Shown in pieces: positions 55,460 through 64,000 of a stretch of DNA of 64,000 bases; position 1 is the stretch's first letter, and each line of letters begins with the position of its first letter. Under the pieces are notes generated by a model that ran no database searches, was not told the origin of the DNA, and was given only the letters and a program-made list of their open reading frames with translations. Where the stretch lies: NCBI RefSeq assembly GCF_000283155.1, contig NW_004454178.1, forward strand, positions 23,013,191 to 23,077,190, in the 5' to 3' direction. Source of the DNA: Ceratotherium simum simum (lineage: Eukaryota; Chordata; Mammalia; Perissodactyla; Rhinocerotidae). The position numbers and the translations under genes were made by a program.

Positions 55460-55622
55460 TAATATGTATTATATATATAGTTATAATATATATAATATTA
55501 TATATATTATATAAATTTTTATATTTATATTATATATTATATATTTATATTATATTATATAGTATATATGAGTATGATATATACTCACATATGAGTCTAT
55601 GAGTTTATATATGTGAGTATGT
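55460..55622. repeat. AT-rich island of TA/TTATAT repeats
   Basis: About 160 bases almost entirely A and T (TATTATATATATAGTTATAA and similar), with several self-complementary stretches. Confidence 0.92.
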
Positions 55623-55703
55623 ATTGGCCCTTTCTGATGGAAGAGAGTCTTTTGATACATACTAATATCATATCTAGTAAATATATGTGTGTTTATATGT
55701 ATA

Positions 55704-55905
55704 TGTATCCAGCAATTTCTCTTATAAGAATTTATTCTGAGAAACAAAGAGCTGTATAAACGGACACGCATACGGCGGTCCAATGCAGCTTCTTTATACT
55801 AACAGAATGTGCAAACATTTTGAAATTCCGAAACAATAGTTGATTAATTAAACGTATTACAATAGACTCATACAACAGTAAAAAGATTTTTTTAAGGCAT
55901 GCAAA
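55704..55905 (+). mobile_element. L1M (L1ME-like) fragment, sense
   Basis: ATCCAGCAATTTCTCTTATA, AGAATTTATTCTGAGAAAC, TGATTAATTAAACGTATTAC and CATACAACAGTAAAAAG parallel the end of L1 ORF2. Confidence 0.6.
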
Positions 55906-57149
55906 TAAGAAAAAGAGAAGACTAAAATACAGCAGCAAGATTCAGGATTTGGAAAGCAGACCAGTGAGTGGTGATGACCCAGCAGAGCTGAGAAGCCAGA
56001 AGCAGGCAGTGAGAAGGCCAAGAACCAAGCTGCAGAATCCCCAAAACGTCTAGGAACTGGGGGCACTGGGTACTTCTAGAAGTGGGGTGAATGGGGGTGG
56101 CAGAGAGCTAAACCATGGAGACTTGAGTAAGAGCTCGTTGGACCTCTCCTCTCAGCTGAGAAGATGCCTCCTCCCCACCCCTGGAGGTGGACCCTCTGGA
56201 AAGAGTAAAGCCAAGGGCTCTGGACCATGCGCCCTAGGCTTCATCAAGGGCAGGGCCTCCACTGAAGACAAGGAGGATAGGCTGAGACCCTTATCCTCTA
56301 ACAACTTCAGGCAGGATGCTGGAGGTGTCTCCTCAACATCAGGAATTCTCAACTAAACAGCCCAGCCATGGGGAGAGTTGACAAAGTCAAAAGAATGGGA
56401 TCTAGTTTTGCAACAGGAAAGAAGGGGTGACCCTGGAGGGAAGGCTACCGGCCTGTGTGTGACTCTTGGCACACGTCTGCCGCCCTGACCCCCAACAGTG
56501 GCCGGTTTGAAGTTCCCAAAGTGACTACAATGAGAGCCAGACGGAGGAGATGGGGTAGACGGAATGTTCCATAAACACTGGTGGAAATTACTCCATATCT
56601 GGGGACACAGCCCAGAGTCATGCTGCCGGGGAGCCAAGATAAGAGCAAAGCCGTTGGTCTGTTAGCACAGGAAACAGCATGGGGGTTGGTGACAAAGCTC
56701 CAGAACTCAAGGGGCCAGAATTCCGTGGAAACATGGCAAGTGTGCGCTTTCACAGGGAAATTCATTTCAGATGGCAGAAGGAAATAAATACACCAAGGGA
56801 ACGTGTACTATAACTCAATTGGACCAAAGACCAGTGGTTAGACAGAATTTGAGATTCGTAAATAGGAGATAAAAAAGGATCTTACCAGTTCAATTACTAA
56901 TTGCGACCCTCTGCATTTGTATTTTATGCATCAGTTTAGGGTTTTTGTGACCCAGTGAAGAACACTGATGACAATCATTGGTCTGCCATTTGTAGCCCAG
57001 GGGTGCTCTTCAAGATGCTGGGGAAGGTGTAGTTATGCACGGGCTAGCTGGTTAACACCAGCACATCTGGTCGAGCTGCACTTTGCACCAGAGATCTTCC
57101 TCACGACACTCACAGAAATATTCAAACAGCAGAAGCCAGGGTTAGAGGG
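55906..57149. other. Unassigned sequence
   Basis: About 1.2 kb without a recognised repeat. Frames of 66-106 codons lack signatures. Confidence 0.35.
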
Positions 57150-57588
57150 TGTTGTGGGTTGAATTGTGTCCCTGCAAAAGATAGTTTGAAGTCCTGACTC
57201 CTGGTTCCTGTGAATGTGACTTTTTAAAAAATAGGGTCTTTGTAGATGTAATTAAGATATAAGTTAAGTCGAGGTCATACTGGAGTAGGATAGACCCTTA
57301 ATTCAATATGACTGGTGTCCTTATTAGAAGAGGACAACAGACACAGAGACACACACAGGGAGAAGGCCAACAGAGGCAGAGATGGGAACAATGCACCCAC
57401 AAACCAAGGAATGCCAAGGATTGCTGGCAGAGCTAAGACAGAGGTGTGGAACAGATTTGACTTCTGAGCCTCCAGAAGGAACCAGCCCTGCTGACACCTT
57501 GATTTTGGACTTCTGTCCTCCATAACTGTGAGAGAATGAATTTCTGTTGTTTTAAGCCACCCAGTTTGTCGAATGTTGTTTCAGCACG
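57150..57588 (+). mobile_element. MLT1B LTR, nearly complete
   Basis: GTTGTGGGTTGAATTGTGTC, CCTGACTCCTGGTTCCTGTG, GTCATACTGGAGTAGGATAG, TGCTGACACCTTGATTTTGG and GTTGTTTTAAGCCACCCAG follow MLT1B from 5' to 3'. Length is about 440 bases. Confidence 0.92.
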
Positions 57589-59560
57589 CACAGGGGTTCA
57601 GAGGTTCACCCAGGATTGGAATCCACATGTCTTGACCCACTTCCCTCCACCAACCTCTGCTCATTTAGCTGCTCATTATCAACACTCCTCAAGGGATGTG
57701 GGGCAAATAAAACAATTGCCCCACTGGAGAGAAAATGCCAAAAGACATGAATTTAGAGAATTGCATATAAGTGGAGCCTTGCGTTCCAGCATTGACAGAG
57801 TGGTCAGGCCTGCTCCAGTTAAAAGTTTTTTTCCTGGTACTTAAATACAAGACCAAAATCTTTCCAACCTGATTTTCAATATTCAATATTGGTCCAGAAG
57901 AAAATAAGTGCTTGTTTTTCATAGTCGAGGAAAATTTCTCACAAATTTCTCACAATAGCTCACAAGCTATTGAAGAAAACGAATACGGCCCCAGATGATT
58001 CCTATTTCTCAAAGCCCTACTTCTGACTCTCAACTGTGCTCTACTGTTTTTCAATAAAGGACAATTAGGCCTATTATGGCTGTGTGGTCCCTAAATAGCC
58101 ACGGGTCTGAGGAATTTGTGCACTGTGGAGCACAAATTGGGTCTTCTTTAAATTTCTTATTAATTAGATACATCTTATCTGAACGCAGCATAATTTCTGC
58201 CTGTTCCCATGGGAAGACCTTACGGCTGGGCTAAGCACTGTGGGGCCATCTCTGCTGCCTGTACCTGGATTGTACTGGTTGGCTTCCACCAAGCCCAGCT
58301 CCAGCCTGGTCGGATTCCTGCTGTCACATGCTGGCTGTGCACAGGGAGCTGGAATGGATGATGATAAGTCAGCTTTTGCCAGAGAGGGAAAAAGACTTCC
58401 AGTAACACCAAAAAACTGAAAGAACTTCAAAATGGATCTTAGTACTGGTCAACTTTTTTTATTTCTCTTTTTATTTTACTGTTGTCTTAGTACTTTTTTC
58501 TAAAATAATCTTAGAAGCTCTGAGAAAAGAACTGGGATATATTAAAAGCATGAGAGGGAGAAAAGAAAGGAAAACAGGGAAAATTCAAAGTAGCGGAAGG
58601 AGACGCTACATGCCATACATATATGAATTTTTCTCTGTTGTCTTAGAGTTTCAGAGAAGGTCCCATCCCTGGGGACAAGAGGAAATAAGTCACTTCAGGT
58701 TCTAATGTAAAGCATCAAGAGACATGTCCACAGGACTCATCTTGGGTTGACCAAGAAGGCTCTGCAATCCTTGAACCCACTACCATAAGCAGGCTCACAA
58801 GGCAAAGACTAGGGCTTACTGGAGATAACTTGTAGGAATTACAGTCGAACTGTGGGGGTGGCGGAGGGTGCTAAAATGTTTCCCATGATGCCCACCTCCA
58901 ACCCCAAAGTCTCCAAGGGACCCCTCCTTAGAGATTGTTGGTGCCTATGTCTTACTCTCACCTGAACGGTGGCTGAGCTGCAGAAACTCATGACCACCTT
59001 GCTTTACTGGGCTGCAGCTTCGATGTGGGGGCTTGGGAGAGCTGTAACCTGCTCCCCATTGGGGGCTCGGATGGTGGGAGGCTGATTGGAACATCTGTAA
59101 TAGTAGGACAAGGAGAGAGGGCAGCCACACGGTTGCATTGACTCCCAACATTTGGTGTGGTATGAATGTATGAGTCTTCTTCGGGCCAAGTGGATGCTGA
59201 AAAGATACCCCAATAGAGCTGACTTTATGGGAACCCAGCCAAGGGGGTGGCCTTCAAGGTTACGGGGACCTCAGCTGTACGAGGCTGTGGGGTGGACACC
59301 TGGGCAGGGGCTGAGGAAAACTGCAATAAGTCAGTCAGAGAACAGACCCTCCAAAGAGCTGATACTTTGAGTACAAAAAAAGAGCCAGTGTTTGGACAAC
59401 TATCGTTACCAAGAGCTTTGAGAGGGGCTCAGGACGGGTGAAGAATAAATACTGTTCAGGATGGAAGGGCCCAGAAATGTACAGCTGGAGGTGCTGAAGC
59501 TGAAGCTCACCCCTATCCCCCCATTTACCTTGAGCTGGCTCCCCACGAAACCTTTGGAAA
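57589..59560. other. Unassigned sequence
   Basis: About 2 kb in which I recognise no repeat or gene. This is one of the longest repeat-poor stretches of the window. Frames stay under 90 codons. Confidence 0.35.
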
Positions 59561-59562
59561 AT

Positions 59563-59583
59563 CTGTGTGTGTGTGTGTGTGCA
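59563..59583. repeat. Short (TG)n microsatellite
   Basis: GTGTGTGTGTGTGTGTGTGC immediately upstream of the 59597 ERE. Confidence 0.85.
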
Positions 59584-59596
59584 CAGGCATTTTATT

Positions 59597-59844
59597 TTAT
59601 TTATTTATTTTTCTTGTGAGGAAGATCGGCCCTGAGCTAACATCTGCCAACCCCCATCTTTTTGCTGAGGAAGACTGGCCCTGGGCTAACATCCATGCCC
59701 ATCTTCCTCAACTTTATATGGGACGCTGCCACAGCATGGCTTGCCAAGCGGTGTGTCGGTGCGCGCCCGGGATCCGAACCGGCGAACCCCGGGCCGCCGC
59801 AGCGGAGCGCGCGCACTTAACCGCTTGCGCCACCAGGCCGGCCC
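59597..59844 (-). mobile_element. ERE SINE, dimeric tail, CpG-rich (young-looking)
   Basis: Reverse copy: GTGAGGAAGATCGGCCCTGA, GAGGAAGACTGGCCCTGGG, GTCGGTGCGCGCCCGGGATC, GCAGCGGAGCGCGCGCACTT and CACCAGGCCGGCCC. The flanks GTGTGCACAGGCATTTTA and GTGCGCGTGCATTTTA are its duplicated target. CpG sites are well kept. A small extra CCGGCGAACC segment lies in the B-box region. Confidence 0.95.
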
Positions 59845-60335
59845 AAGTGCGCGTGCATTTTAGTTCTCAAAATTGCACCTGTCGATGCTTTAATTGTTTT
59901 TCTGTGTTCTCTGCCATCGCTCTTAGTTTAGATATTAAATGTTAAAAATTAAGGTCAAAAATAGAATGGGATAGAAAAACGTAGGAAATAACGAGGAACA
60001 AATTGTCATCTTCTATGCAAAAGCTAACAAATAGATGTTTCTGTTAAGTAATCCTAATGCTCTGAGACACTGTAACTAGAGAAGCTCTCTAAAAGTTCTT
60101 TGCAGATATAAAGTTTCCATATAATCAATGGAGCCAAGCGGAGTGTCCAAAAATAGACTCAATGCACACAGGAATTGAGCATATGATAATGGTGACATTT
60201 CAAATCAAGGGGAAAAGATAGCTTTAGTAGACAATATTGGGACAACTGGTTAGGCATTTAGGGGTGAGGGGAAGTGATCATTTCTGCAATCTTAACACCA
60301 AAATAAACTCTGGGTGTGTGGTTCGCAATACAGTA
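59845..60335. other. Unassigned AT-rich sequence
   Basis: No element recognised in about 490 bases. Confidence 0.3.
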
Positions 60336-60336
60336 G

Positions 60337-60478
60337 CAACACCCATGTGTGGCTATTTAAACCCAAATTAGTTAAAATTGAATAAAAATAAATACTCATT
60401 TATTCAATCACTTTAGCCACATTTCACGTGCTCAAGAACCACGGGTGGCTGGCGACTGCAATATTGGACAACACAGAA
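60337..60478 (+). mobile_element. MER5A/B-like hAT-Charlie element
   Basis: CATGTGTGGCTATTTAAACC, then TAGCCACATTTCACGTGCTC, CACGGGTGGCTGGCGACTG and ATATTGGACAACACAGA match the right half of MER5. Internally deleted, no transposase. Confidence 0.8.
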
Positions 60479-60519
60479 CGTATCCATCATTGCAGAAAGA
60501 TCTATTGAACAAGCCTGCT

Positions 60520-61865
60520 CTAGAGGGTTCAAATGTCGAAATGTAAAAACATACTCTATCAAAGCACTAGAAGAAAAATAAACATACATTTTATATTCTT
60601 GATGGAGAAGAATCTAAAAACAACTCGAAAACCCAGACATCAGAGAAAAATTGTTCAACTCACTAAGTAAAAATTTAAAATTTTCTCTGTATGAAAAATA
60701 ACCTCATCACCAAAGTTTCACATATGGAAAAACCAAGGGAAGATTTATAACCCATAAGCAGATAAAGAGCTAATTTCCTTAAGAAAATAATAAGAGAAGA
60801 ACAAATACCCAACAGAAAAAGGTGCCAGCGGCCAGGCATTTCACAGAACCAGATATAAATGGCCAACAAATATATGAAAAGATGTCTAACCCCACTCATG
60901 AATAAGGAAATGCAAATTAAATAATGATGATACCATCATTAAATAATGGAAGAGGCTACTTTTCAACTTTCATTGGCAAAAATTAAAAAGTCTGCATACA
61001 TTATGAGCTAGAGTATAGAAAATCTAGTGGGTTCATACACTGTTGGGAGACAAACTAGATCAATCTCTCTGGAGGCTGTTTGACAGCAGAAATCTAAATG
61101 TAAAATACACATTACCTTTGACCCAGTATTTCCATCATTAAGAATTTATCCTAAAAATAAACTTGCAAATGTGCACAAAGTTATGTGCACAAAATGGTCA
61201 CTTGCAGCATTATTTGTTACAGCAAAACAAACAAAAAAGTCTGAATGTTTATTAAAAGGTCTATTTAAATAAATCATGCTACTGTCATATAGTGAGATAC
61301 CATGCACCCATTAAAAATATATGTGCTGATAAGTCAAGGTCCCTAAGATATATAAAGTGAAAAATGAATAGCTAGAATAGTGCACAGTATAATCCTAAGT
61401 TGGTTTTGTTTTCTTTTAAGATGTAGAGAGAGCCAGCCCTGATGGCCTAGTGGTTAAAGTTCAGCGCGCTCTGCTTTGGCGGCCTGGGTTTGCTTCACAG
61501 TCGCGGAATCACACCACCTGTCTGTCAGTTGCCATGCAGTGGCGGTGGTGCACATAGAAGAACTAGAACAACTGACAACTAGGATAGACAACTATGTACT
61601 GGTGCTTTGGGGAGGGGAAAAAAAAACGATGTAGAGAATATACATCTTAGATAAGATTAGATGCGGAATAGATTCTGCGTATATGCAGATATGCATAGAC
61701 ACCAGGGCACACAAGACTCTGCTAATAATTACCCCCAATGAGTAGAACTGGAGGGGGGCGTAGTTTTATTTTTCTCTTTAGACCTTTTTGTGCTTTTTGT
61801 TTTTTTTACCACATGCATTCATTTTTTTATATTAGAAAGGAAATAGTTCTAAAAATTGATAAAGA
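60520..61865 (+). mobile_element. L1M (L1ME-like) 3' end, sense, split by an ERE
   Basis: ATAAATGGCCAACAAATATA, CCTTTGACCCAGTATTTCC, AGAATTTATCCTAAAAATAA, GCAGCATTATTTGTTACAGC and ATAGTGAGATACCATGCACC run through the ORF2 end into the 3' UTR, which resumes after the SINE (TTTTTCTCTTTAGACC, ACCACATGCATTC). About 1.15 kb of L1 survive, without an open frame. Confidence 0.85.
61429..61627 (+). mobile_element. ERE SINE, diverged, inserted in L1
   Basis: AGCCAGCCCTGATGGCCTAG with GGTTAAAGTTCAGCGCGC. The 3' part ends AACTATGTACTGGTGCTTTG, a diverged form of the CTACTGGGGCTTT tail. The perfect 10-base repeat GATGTAGAGA sits just before (61420-61429) and just after the tail. The body is the most diverged ERE in the window. 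Confidence 0.92.
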
Positions 61866-62595
61866 TGCTGTATAAATGGAAAATGGTCATCACTTCCTAT
61901 CTAAATTTGATTCCAAAAGGATGGATGGGACTAGGGACTAGGACAAAGGGACTAGGATGAGTTCAGAGGCTATGAGATGAGACTCTGCCCCAGCACACAC
62001 TGATACCTGGAGCTGCTGCTGCAAGTCGCTGGGGAAGAAAAGCTCCCTCTTTGTCCCTGACGTCTCAGTGTCAGAACGCCAGGCCAGGTATCACTGACTC
62101 GAGCTACCGGATAGTCGGGGAGAGGATCCAGCTCTGACTCAGAGAAGGATCTGGTTCCAGGGAATTTTGTCATCAAGAGCAAATCATGTGACACCCCAGT
62201 GAGAGAAACCACCGGCCAGTGTAAAGCTGTGGAAAATTGGTGTTGGTCTTGGCTCCAGGCTTCACAGAGGTTTTTCTATTAACCAGAGGTGAACTCAGGT
62301 GCGAGGTTAATGGAAAGGTGCAGAGCAGGCTGTTGAGGACTGCTGAGAGAGTTCACACTGCTCTGGAGGACGCAGTTCTGTGACAAGTGGATATTCTCTT
62401 CTATTATAAAATAGCCCCTGGGACTGTGGCATGGAAGGCCTCTTGTGGGTCTGGAAACTCGGCCTGGAGGAGACAAACAGGCGGGAGAGAGGCGCTGCTA
62501 GTAAACTGGCAAGTATAATCCTCATTTTGTTCTCCTTAGAAACAATGGAACTCCAACAACAAGGGAAAATGTTTAAATTTTTTAAATTCCCTAAC
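61866..62595. other. Unassigned sequence
   Basis: No recognised element over about 730 bases. Minus frames of 65-96 codons lack signatures. Confidence 0.35.
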
Positions 62596-62985
62596 ATCCC
62601 ACCACCCTAAGTTAACTCATTTTATTTGGGCATATTCTCTTCCTATCTTCCTGCACATGGATACGTATTTTTCACATTTCTAAATAAAACATACGCAAAT
62701 GTAGCACTTTGCCTTTTTAAATCATATAATACATAGTTTTAATGTATCATATTTCACCAAGTTGACACACTGTTTCTGTTGTTGCATACTTCTACATTGT
62801 CAGATACTTGTGATTTGATGACCTGAAAGATATTATTCCCATGAGCATCTTCAATGTATACAGTTTTTTCCTCTTGTTAAATTACTTCCTGAAAATACTC
62901 AGCACAGAAATTACAAGTCCAAAGGCACAAACATTTTTCCAACATGTTGCTACATTGCTTTCCAGCCCAGTCATAATAGTATTCA
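62596..62985 (-). mobile_element. L1M (L1ME-like) 3' end, reverse, diverged
   Basis: TCATTTTATTTGGGCATATT, GGATACGTATTTTTCACATT, AATCATATAATACATAG and GTTGCTACATTGCTTTCCAG parallel the reverse L1ME 3' region. Strongly decayed. Confidence 0.5.
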
Positions 62986-63043
62986 GAGGCTAGAGTTTCT
63001 GAGAGGACCTAACAAGGATGCCATTAAGCCAGGAAGACAGTAG

Positions 63044-63677
63044 CTGTCTCAGTCAGCTGGGCTGTTATAACAAAATACCATAGACTGGGTAGCTTAAAAA
63101 ATAGAAACTGGGGCCAGCCCGGTGGCATAGTGGTTAAGTGCACGAGCTTCGCTGCGGTGGCCCGGGGTTCGCAGGTTCGGATCCCGGGCATGCACCGATG
63201 CACCACTTGTCAGGCCATGCTGTGGCGGCGTCCCATATAAAGTAGAGGAAGATGGTCACGGATGTTAGCCCAGGGCCAGCCTTCCTCAGCAAAAAGAGGA
63301 GGATTGGCAATGGATGTTAGCTCAGGGCTGATCTTCCTCACAAAAAAAAAAAAAATAGGAAACTTATTTCTCATAGTTCTATTGGCTAGAAGGCTGAGAT
63401 CAGAGTGCCAGCATGGTTGGGTTCTAGTGAGAGCTCTCTTCCCAGCTCATAGATGGCCGCTTTCTCGCTGTGTCCTCAGATGACGGAGAGAGAGAGCTCT
63501 CTCTCTCTTCTTCTAAGACCACCAATCCTAGTGAATTAAGACCCCATCCTTATGACCTCGTTTAACCTTAATTACCTCCTAAAAGCCTTATCTCCAAATA
63601 CGGTCACAGTGGGGGTTAGGGCTTCAACATATGAATTGGGGTGGGGGTTGGGGGTGGGCAAAATTCAGTCCATACAT
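63044..63677 (-). mobile_element. MLT1A LTR, reverse, split by an ERE
   Basis: Starts TGTCTCAGTCAGCTGGGCTG and ATAACAAAATACCATAGACT. It resumes after the SINE with TTTCTCATAGTTCTATTGGC, GCTTTCTCGCTGTGTCCTCA, ACCTTAATTACCTCCTAAAA and ATACGGTCACAGTGGGGG, and ends AAATTCAGTCCATACA. Without the SINE it is about 380 bases, a full-length LTR. Confidence 0.94.
63110..63350 (+). mobile_element. ERE SINE inserted in MLT1A, dimeric tail
   Basis: GGGGCCAGCCCGGTGGCATA with GGTTAAGTGCACGAGC and a long B-box region CCCGGGGTTCGCAGGTTCGG. It carries two tandem 3' modules (GAGGAAGATGGTCACGGATG and GAGGAGGATTGGCAATGGAT), then poly(A). The target repeat is AAAAATAGAAACT before and AAAAATAGGAAACT after. Confidence 0.96.
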
Positions 63678-64000
63678 ACATAGCATCAGCCTTGCCCAGT
63701 AGGGAAGTTCTTGGACCATTCGAGCCCAGCTCCGTCCAAGGATACATGACCACACCAGCCACTGCTCCAGAGAAAAGCCAGAGTGTGATGTGAAAAAGGA
63801 ACTAGCACTCTGCACCTTTAACAGAGTTTGGGGGGAAGTCAATAAAACAGAGAGGTGGGAAGGCTAGATTTCCATTCTAAGACCTGGAAACTGATTCCAA
63901 CGTGGTTTGTTTGTGACTGACGATCATTGAATATGAGCTCAGCTGAAGCAAGTCAGGAATGAGGCTATTAGATTCTAGACCTAAATCTGCCAGTCAACAA
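63678..64000. other. Unassigned sequence at the window end
   Basis: No recognised element in the last 323 bases. A 72-codon minus frame overlaps the MLT1A edge. Confidence 0.3.

Noticed and set aside
1..64000. A novel multi-gene biological system
   Set aside because: I looked on both strands for clustered coding regions, shared promoters or conserved protein motifs and found none. The content is ordinary mammalian non-coding DNA dominated by transposon relics.

Overview
The window is vertebrate nuclear DNA and almost certainly comes from a placental mammal of the order Perissodactyla (horse, ass, rhinoceros or tapir group). The evidence is a set of tRNA-derived SINEs whose 5' end reads GGGGCCGGCCC..GTGGC followed by GGTTAAGT. 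This is the equine repetitive element (ERE) type, and twelve substantial copies plus one fragment are present, several with clear target-site duplications. Around them lie the usual ancient mammalian repeats: MLT1 (MaLR) LTRs, L1M-class LINE-1 remnants, L2, MIR, hAT-Charlie DNA transposons and microsatellites. Genus and chromosome cannot be decided from the sequence alone.

I found no protein-coding gene, exon, rRNA, tRNA gene, CRISPR array or prokaryotic-type operon that I can support. All open frames are short (220 codons at most). Those I could explain are chance frames or translations of repeats. The window is best read as intergenic or deep-intronic sequence. Undetected short exons or a non-coding RNA cannot be excluded without alignments or transcript data.

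Layout. 1-5 kb: an L1 scrap, two adjacent MLT1 LTRs and two EREs. 5-13 kb: mostly unassigned, with MLT1 LTRs at 7.9 and 11.7 kb, an ERE at 9.4 kb and a small palindromic element at 12.4 kb. 13-18 kb: MIR, an ERV-like LTR, an ERE and two L1 3' ends. 18-25 kb: MIR, L2, a reverse L1 carrying an ERE, an ERE plus ERE fragment, and an MLT1A. 25-33 kb: the most repeat-poor part, with L2/MIR relics, a hAT element carrying a CA repeat and an L1 split by an ERE. 33-36 kb: an L1 3' region broken by two large insertions. 36-46 kb: an L1 ORF1 relic, an ERE, MLT1, L2, a 25-base C run and a TC repeat. 46-54 kb: MIR, L1, an ERE with a TA tail, MER20 and MLT1. 54-64 kb: an AT-rich island, MLT1B, EREs, MER5, an L1 split by an ERE, and an MLT1A split by an ERE.

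No genes can be seen working together. The window records layered transposition: L2, MIR and hAT elements are oldest, then L1M and MLT1, and the ERE SINEs are youngest and sit inside the others. Family assignments come from remembered consensus sequences, without alignment software, so boundaries are approximate (about 10-30 bases) except where a target-site duplication is quoted.
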